NCBI GenBank assembly: GCA_029859455.1
Contig: JAOUDE010000102.1
Location: forward strand, 1-8,362
DNA length: 8,362 nt
From: Ignavibacteria bacterium
Lineage (GTDB): Bacteria; Bacteroidota; Ignavibacteria; UBA10030; UBA6906
Reading direction: 5' to 3'
Shown: one piece after another, positions 6,497-8,362 of the stretch
Numbering within the stretch: position 1 is the stretch's first letter
Layout of the letters: each line of letters begins with the position of its first letter
Notes under the pieces: generated by a model
Database searches by the model: none
Seen by the model: only the letters and a program-made list of their open reading frames with translations
Told to the model about the DNA's origin: nothing
Made by a program: the position numbers and the translations under genes

Positions 6497-6657
6497 ACCA
6501 TGTTCGGATTGTCAGCTGGATGGGAGGCGAGCACTGGTATATCGGAGACACGCAATTCCTCCGCCTCGAAGAAGCTATCCGTTTTTGTGATCGTCACGGC
6601 CTGGACTACGAAATCGTGCGCGATCCAAACTATTACGCGCGCGACGAGGGGGGATAA
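6493..6657 (+). CDS. Small conserved-looking hypothetical protein (54 aa)
   Basis: Short frame whose ATG overlaps the Smr-like stop as ATGA; GGTGAAG upstream at 6484-6490 may serve as ribosome binding site. The product starts MNHVRIVSWMGGEHWYIGD, then has a probable helix LEEAIRFCDRHGL and ends YEIVRDPNYYARDEGG. It is rich in aromatic residues (W x2, Y x4, F x2) with a beta-alpha-beta look, has no signal peptide or membrane segment, and has one Cys. I do not recognise the family. The coupling, sensible composition and placement 3 nt before the convergent glycosyltransferase stop support a real gene. A longer frame from 6500 in another phase runs antisense into the glycosyltransferase and is Ser/Thr/Arg-rich, so I rejected it. 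Its function is probably linked to the two genes it is coupled to. Confidence 0.72.
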   Translation: MNHVRIVSWMGGEHWYIGDTQFLRLEEAIRFCDRHGLDYEIVRDPNYYARDEGG

Positions 6658-6660
6658 CCG

Positions 6661-7794
6661 CTATCTTTCGCCCAGCACCTCCCGGTACACTTTCTCGATT
6701 GAATCAAGCATCCGTTTCTGATCGAAGAATTCAACTGCCCTCTGCCTCCCCGCTCTGCCGAACCGTTCTCTCATTTCCTGATCGTTGATCAGCCGCCCGA
6801 TCGCTTCTGCAAGTCCCGGGCCGTCACCCGGATTGACGAAGATCCCGGTTGTCCCGTCCACAACGATGTCGAGCGCTCCGTCACAGTTGGAAGAAACCAC
6901 CGGCTTACCCAGAGCCATCGCTTCCACCAGCACTGATCCGAATGCCTCGGCGTGCGAAGGAAAGGCGAAGATGTCGAAGACAGACATCACATCACGGACG
7001 TCCGAACGAAAGCCCGTAAAGAGAACTGATTGATCGAGACCCAGAGAGCGTGACAGTGCCCTGATCCTGTCAGCGTACTGCTCTTCCCCCCTGCTCGCTT
7101 CCCCGACAACAACGAATCGCACGTTCGGATGATGTTTCAACAGGAGAGATGCTGCTTCCAGGAATTCCTCATGTCCTTTCCCGGGAGAAAACCGACCGAC
7201 GAAACCAACAACGAGTGTATCCTCGCTCATCCCGAACTCACGGCGTATCTTCGTCTCAGCTCCTTCCCCCGGCATGAAGAGTGTGGTATCGATTCCGTGA
7301 TGGAGGGTTATCACCTGCTCAGGTGGGACGGGAGTCGTCTCGATGACGTTCCGCCGGATCACTTCGGAAATGGCAAGAACACGACGGACACTGCTGTATG
7401 TGAACCGGTGTACCGCCGTTTTCTTCATGACATAGGATCCGACTCGTTTGCTCAGGATCACCGGGATCGATTTCCCCGAGAACCTGATTGCCGGTGTGAC
7501 GAGTGCGAGGTCTTTCGACTGCTGGCAATGGACCAGCCGGATGTCCCCGGCAGCAAGAAAGCGTGAAAACCGGACCAGAGCTGAAGGATTGAAATACCCG
7601 CGGACTGAAAGAGGAAGCAATGGAATCCCTCTGGCTCCAGCTTCAGATTCAATCCGGCTCCCACGGCAACAGGCAAGCCGAACATCATAACCTCTCCCGA
7701 GCATCTTTTCAGCTTCGGCCACGGAATGAATCTCCAGTCCCCCCCAGGAGAATGAGAAACAGGTATGAAGAATCCGAAGTGTGTTCTGGCTCAT
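6661..7794 (-). CDS. Glycosyltransferase family 4 (GT-B fold, group 1)
   Basis: 377-residue retaining glycosyltransferase of the GT4/RfaB-like type, which transfers a sugar from a nucleotide donor to a glycan or lipid acceptor, usually at the cytoplasmic face of the inner membrane. The N-terminal acceptor domain carries FSWGGLEIH (15-23); the C-terminal donor domain carries VGFVGRFSPGKGHEEF (196-211), including the basic pair Arg201/Lys206, and the E-x7-E pair Glu283/Glu291 in EAFGSVLVEAMALGKPVV, then the donor-site glycines GTTGIFVNPGD (314-324). No signal peptide or transmembrane segment is evident. Length and motifs are complete. Acceptor and sugar cannot be read from the sequence: no neighbouring sugar-pathway genes are present here, so lipopolysaccharide, capsule or glycolipid roles are all open. 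ATG 7794 has no good Shine-Dalgarno sequence. It converges on the small ORF across 3 nt. Confidence 0.93.
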   Translation of the reverse strand: MSQNTLRILHTCFSFSWGGLEIHSVAEAEKMLGRGYDVRLACCRGSRIESEAGARGIPLLPLSVRGYFNPSALVRFSRFLAAGDIRLVHCQQSKDLALVTPAIRFSGKSIPVILSKRVGSYVMKKTAVHRFTYSSVRRVLAISEVIRRNVIETTPVPPEQVITLHHGIDTTLFMPGEGAETKIRREFGMSEDTLVVGFVGRFSPGKGHEEFLEAASLLLKHHPNVRFVVVGEASRGEEQYADRIRALSRSLGLDQSVLFTGFRSDVRDVMSVFDIFAFPSHAEAFGSVLVEAMALGKPVVSSNCDGALDIVVDGTTGIFVNPGDGPGLAEAIGRLINDQEMRERFGRAGRQRAVEFFDQKRMLDSIEKVYREVLGER

Positions 7795-7803
7795 TGAATC
7801 TTC

Positions 7804-7832
7804 AATATAACCAAAGGGGTCATGATGTCGAA
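7804..7832 (-). promoter_or_regulatory. Candidate promoter of the glycosyltransferase gene
   Basis: On the minus strand TTCGAC (7832-7827), 17 nt of spacer, then TATATT (7809-7804) resembles a sigma70-type promoter with a weak -35. The start codon begins 9 nt after the -10 element, so the transcript would be leaderless or nearly so. Confidence 0.4.
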
Positions 7833-7875
7833 GTTGTTACTATGAAATGAGTTGGCGACCCGGGAAAGAATTTGC

Positions 7876-7903
7876 TTGACTTTTCATGATCCCGGAGTAT
7901 ATT
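7876..7903 (+). promoter_or_regulatory. Promoter of the right-edge outer-membrane-type gene
   Basis: TTGACT (7876-7881), 16 nt, TATATT (7898-7903) is the best housekeeping promoter match in the window. It can equally be read as TTG-19 nt-TATATTTA, close to the Bacteroidota pattern. Expected start is near 7910, leaving a leader of about 50 nt. The arms CCGGGA (7860-7865) and TCCCGG (7890-7895) bracket the -35 element and may be an operator. Confidence 0.55.
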
Positions 7904-7962
7904 TACCCATTGTATACGATTTACGCTATTTACTTTATTCCTTAAGAGATAGTTGAAAGACT

Positions 7963-8362
7963 GTGAATCCAGCCCTGTTTCAACGTATCTCCCCCGTGAA
8001 ACCCCTCATCCTTCTCCTATTCCTCTGTTTTTCCACAAAAGTGAATGCCAGGGATGGAATCGTCGTTGGGATCCGTGCCGTTGCTTCAGGATATTCGCTA
8101 TTGGAAACCAATGCCCCGGTTTATGCTCCGGAATTGGCCATTGGAGCCGGGTTGAAACATGATCAGTATGTCCGACTCTTCGCCGGTACAGGGGCAACGT
8201 CTTTGAGCTACGACACTCCTTCCGTCCAGGGTACTCTCCCGATCAGCATCTGGTGGATTGGCGCCGAGTATGATCACCCCCTTCTGCGCATAGGGGAGGC
8301 CACCTCCGTCTTCGGCTCTGTCGGTCTCGGCATAACATCTCTTGGTCGTGACGCTCTGGAGA
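7963..8362 (+). CDS. Exported, probably outer-membrane beta-barrel protein (5' part only)
   Basis: Open frame from GTG 7963 to the window edge, 133 codons without a stop. The start reads MNPALFQRISPVKPLILLLF then LCFSTKVNA, a signal peptide with cleavage expected after Ala29. A second GTG at 7996 (residue 12) would give a compact 18-residue signal MKPLILLLFLCFSTKVNA, but TCTCCCCC just before it offers no ribosome binding site; neither start is well supported by one. The mature part alternates polar and hydrophobic residues with Gly and aromatic positions, for example PELAIGAGLKHDQYVRLFAG, ISIWWIGAEYDHPLLRIGEA and SVFGSVGLGITSLG. This pattern suits the strands of an outer-membrane barrel, perhaps of the OmpA/OmpW-like size class. 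No specific family is recognised. Own promoter upstream; divergent from the glycosyltransferase. Confidence 0.75.
   Translation, partial: MNPALFQRISPVKPLILLLFLCFSTKVNARDGIVVGIRAVASGYSLLETNAPVYAPELAIGAGLKHDQYVRLFAGTGATSLSYDTPSVQGTLPISIWWIGAEYDHPLLRIGEATSVFGSVGLGITSLGRDALE

Noticed and set aside
6500..6721. 73-residue plus-strand frame after the Smr-like gene
   Set aside because: It overlaps the glycosyltransferase antisense and is Ser/Thr/Arg-rich. The ATGA-coupled frame at 6493 fits better.
7129..7566. 145-residue plus-strand frame inside the glycosyltransferase
   Set aside because: It is antisense to the GT4 coding sequence, with no family features.
7953..8162. 69-residue frame from TTG 7953
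   Set aside because: It stops at 8162, while the frame from 7963 stays open to the edge with a signal peptide and a barrel-like pattern.
1..8362. CRISPR array, transposon, tRNA or phage genes
   Set aside because: I saw no regularly spaced repeats, transposase or integrase motifs, terminal repeats or cloverleaf-like sequences.

Overview
The window looks like chromosomal core-type DNA from a Gram-negative bacterium with moderately high GC. It carries two exported proteins with N-terminal signal peptides, one of them outer-membrane-like. Several starts lack a clear Shine-Dalgarno sequence, and three upstream regions carry elements resembling the Bacteroidota-type promoter (TTTG, then about 19-21 nt, then TAnnTTTG). 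I therefore lean towards the Bacteroidota/Chlorobiota side of the FCB group, at low confidence; no rRNA or other phylogenetic marker is present. I see no mobile element, CRISPR array, tRNA or rRNA.

Layout. (1) 1-2297: a leader with two hairpins, then a complete membrane pyrophosphatase of the K+-dependent type (109-2238), closed by a strong intrinsic terminator (2261-2297). (2) 2316-4723: an exported M1-family zinc metallopeptidase whose C-terminal HEAT-like part lies in another frame. The break maps to a T5 run at 3865-3869; one extra T would restore a protein of about 802 residues. (3) 4720-5286, minus strand: a CoA-pyrophosphatase-type Nudix hydrolase that converges on the peptidase gene and shares the TTAA stop palindrome with it. 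(4) 5439-6657, plus strand: a tightly coupled three-gene unit of AlkD-like DNA alkylation repair protein, Smr-like domain protein and a 54-residue small protein, with GTGA and ATGA start/stop overlaps. (5) 6661-7794, minus strand: a GT4-type glycosyltransferase, tail-to-tail with the small ORF across 3 nt. (6) 7963-8362: the 5' part of a gene for an exported, probably beta-barrel, protein that runs off the right edge, preceded by a good promoter.

Functionally this is mostly a set of independent genes: ion pumping driven by PPi, extracytoplasmic peptide hydrolysis, CoA/nucleotide housecleaning, DNA repair and surface glycosylation. The only multi-gene unit that looks like a cooperating module is alkD-like/smr-like/54-aa. 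The peptidase frameshift and the uncharacterised 54-aa protein are the points most worth a second look. I do not see convincing evidence of a wholly new system here.
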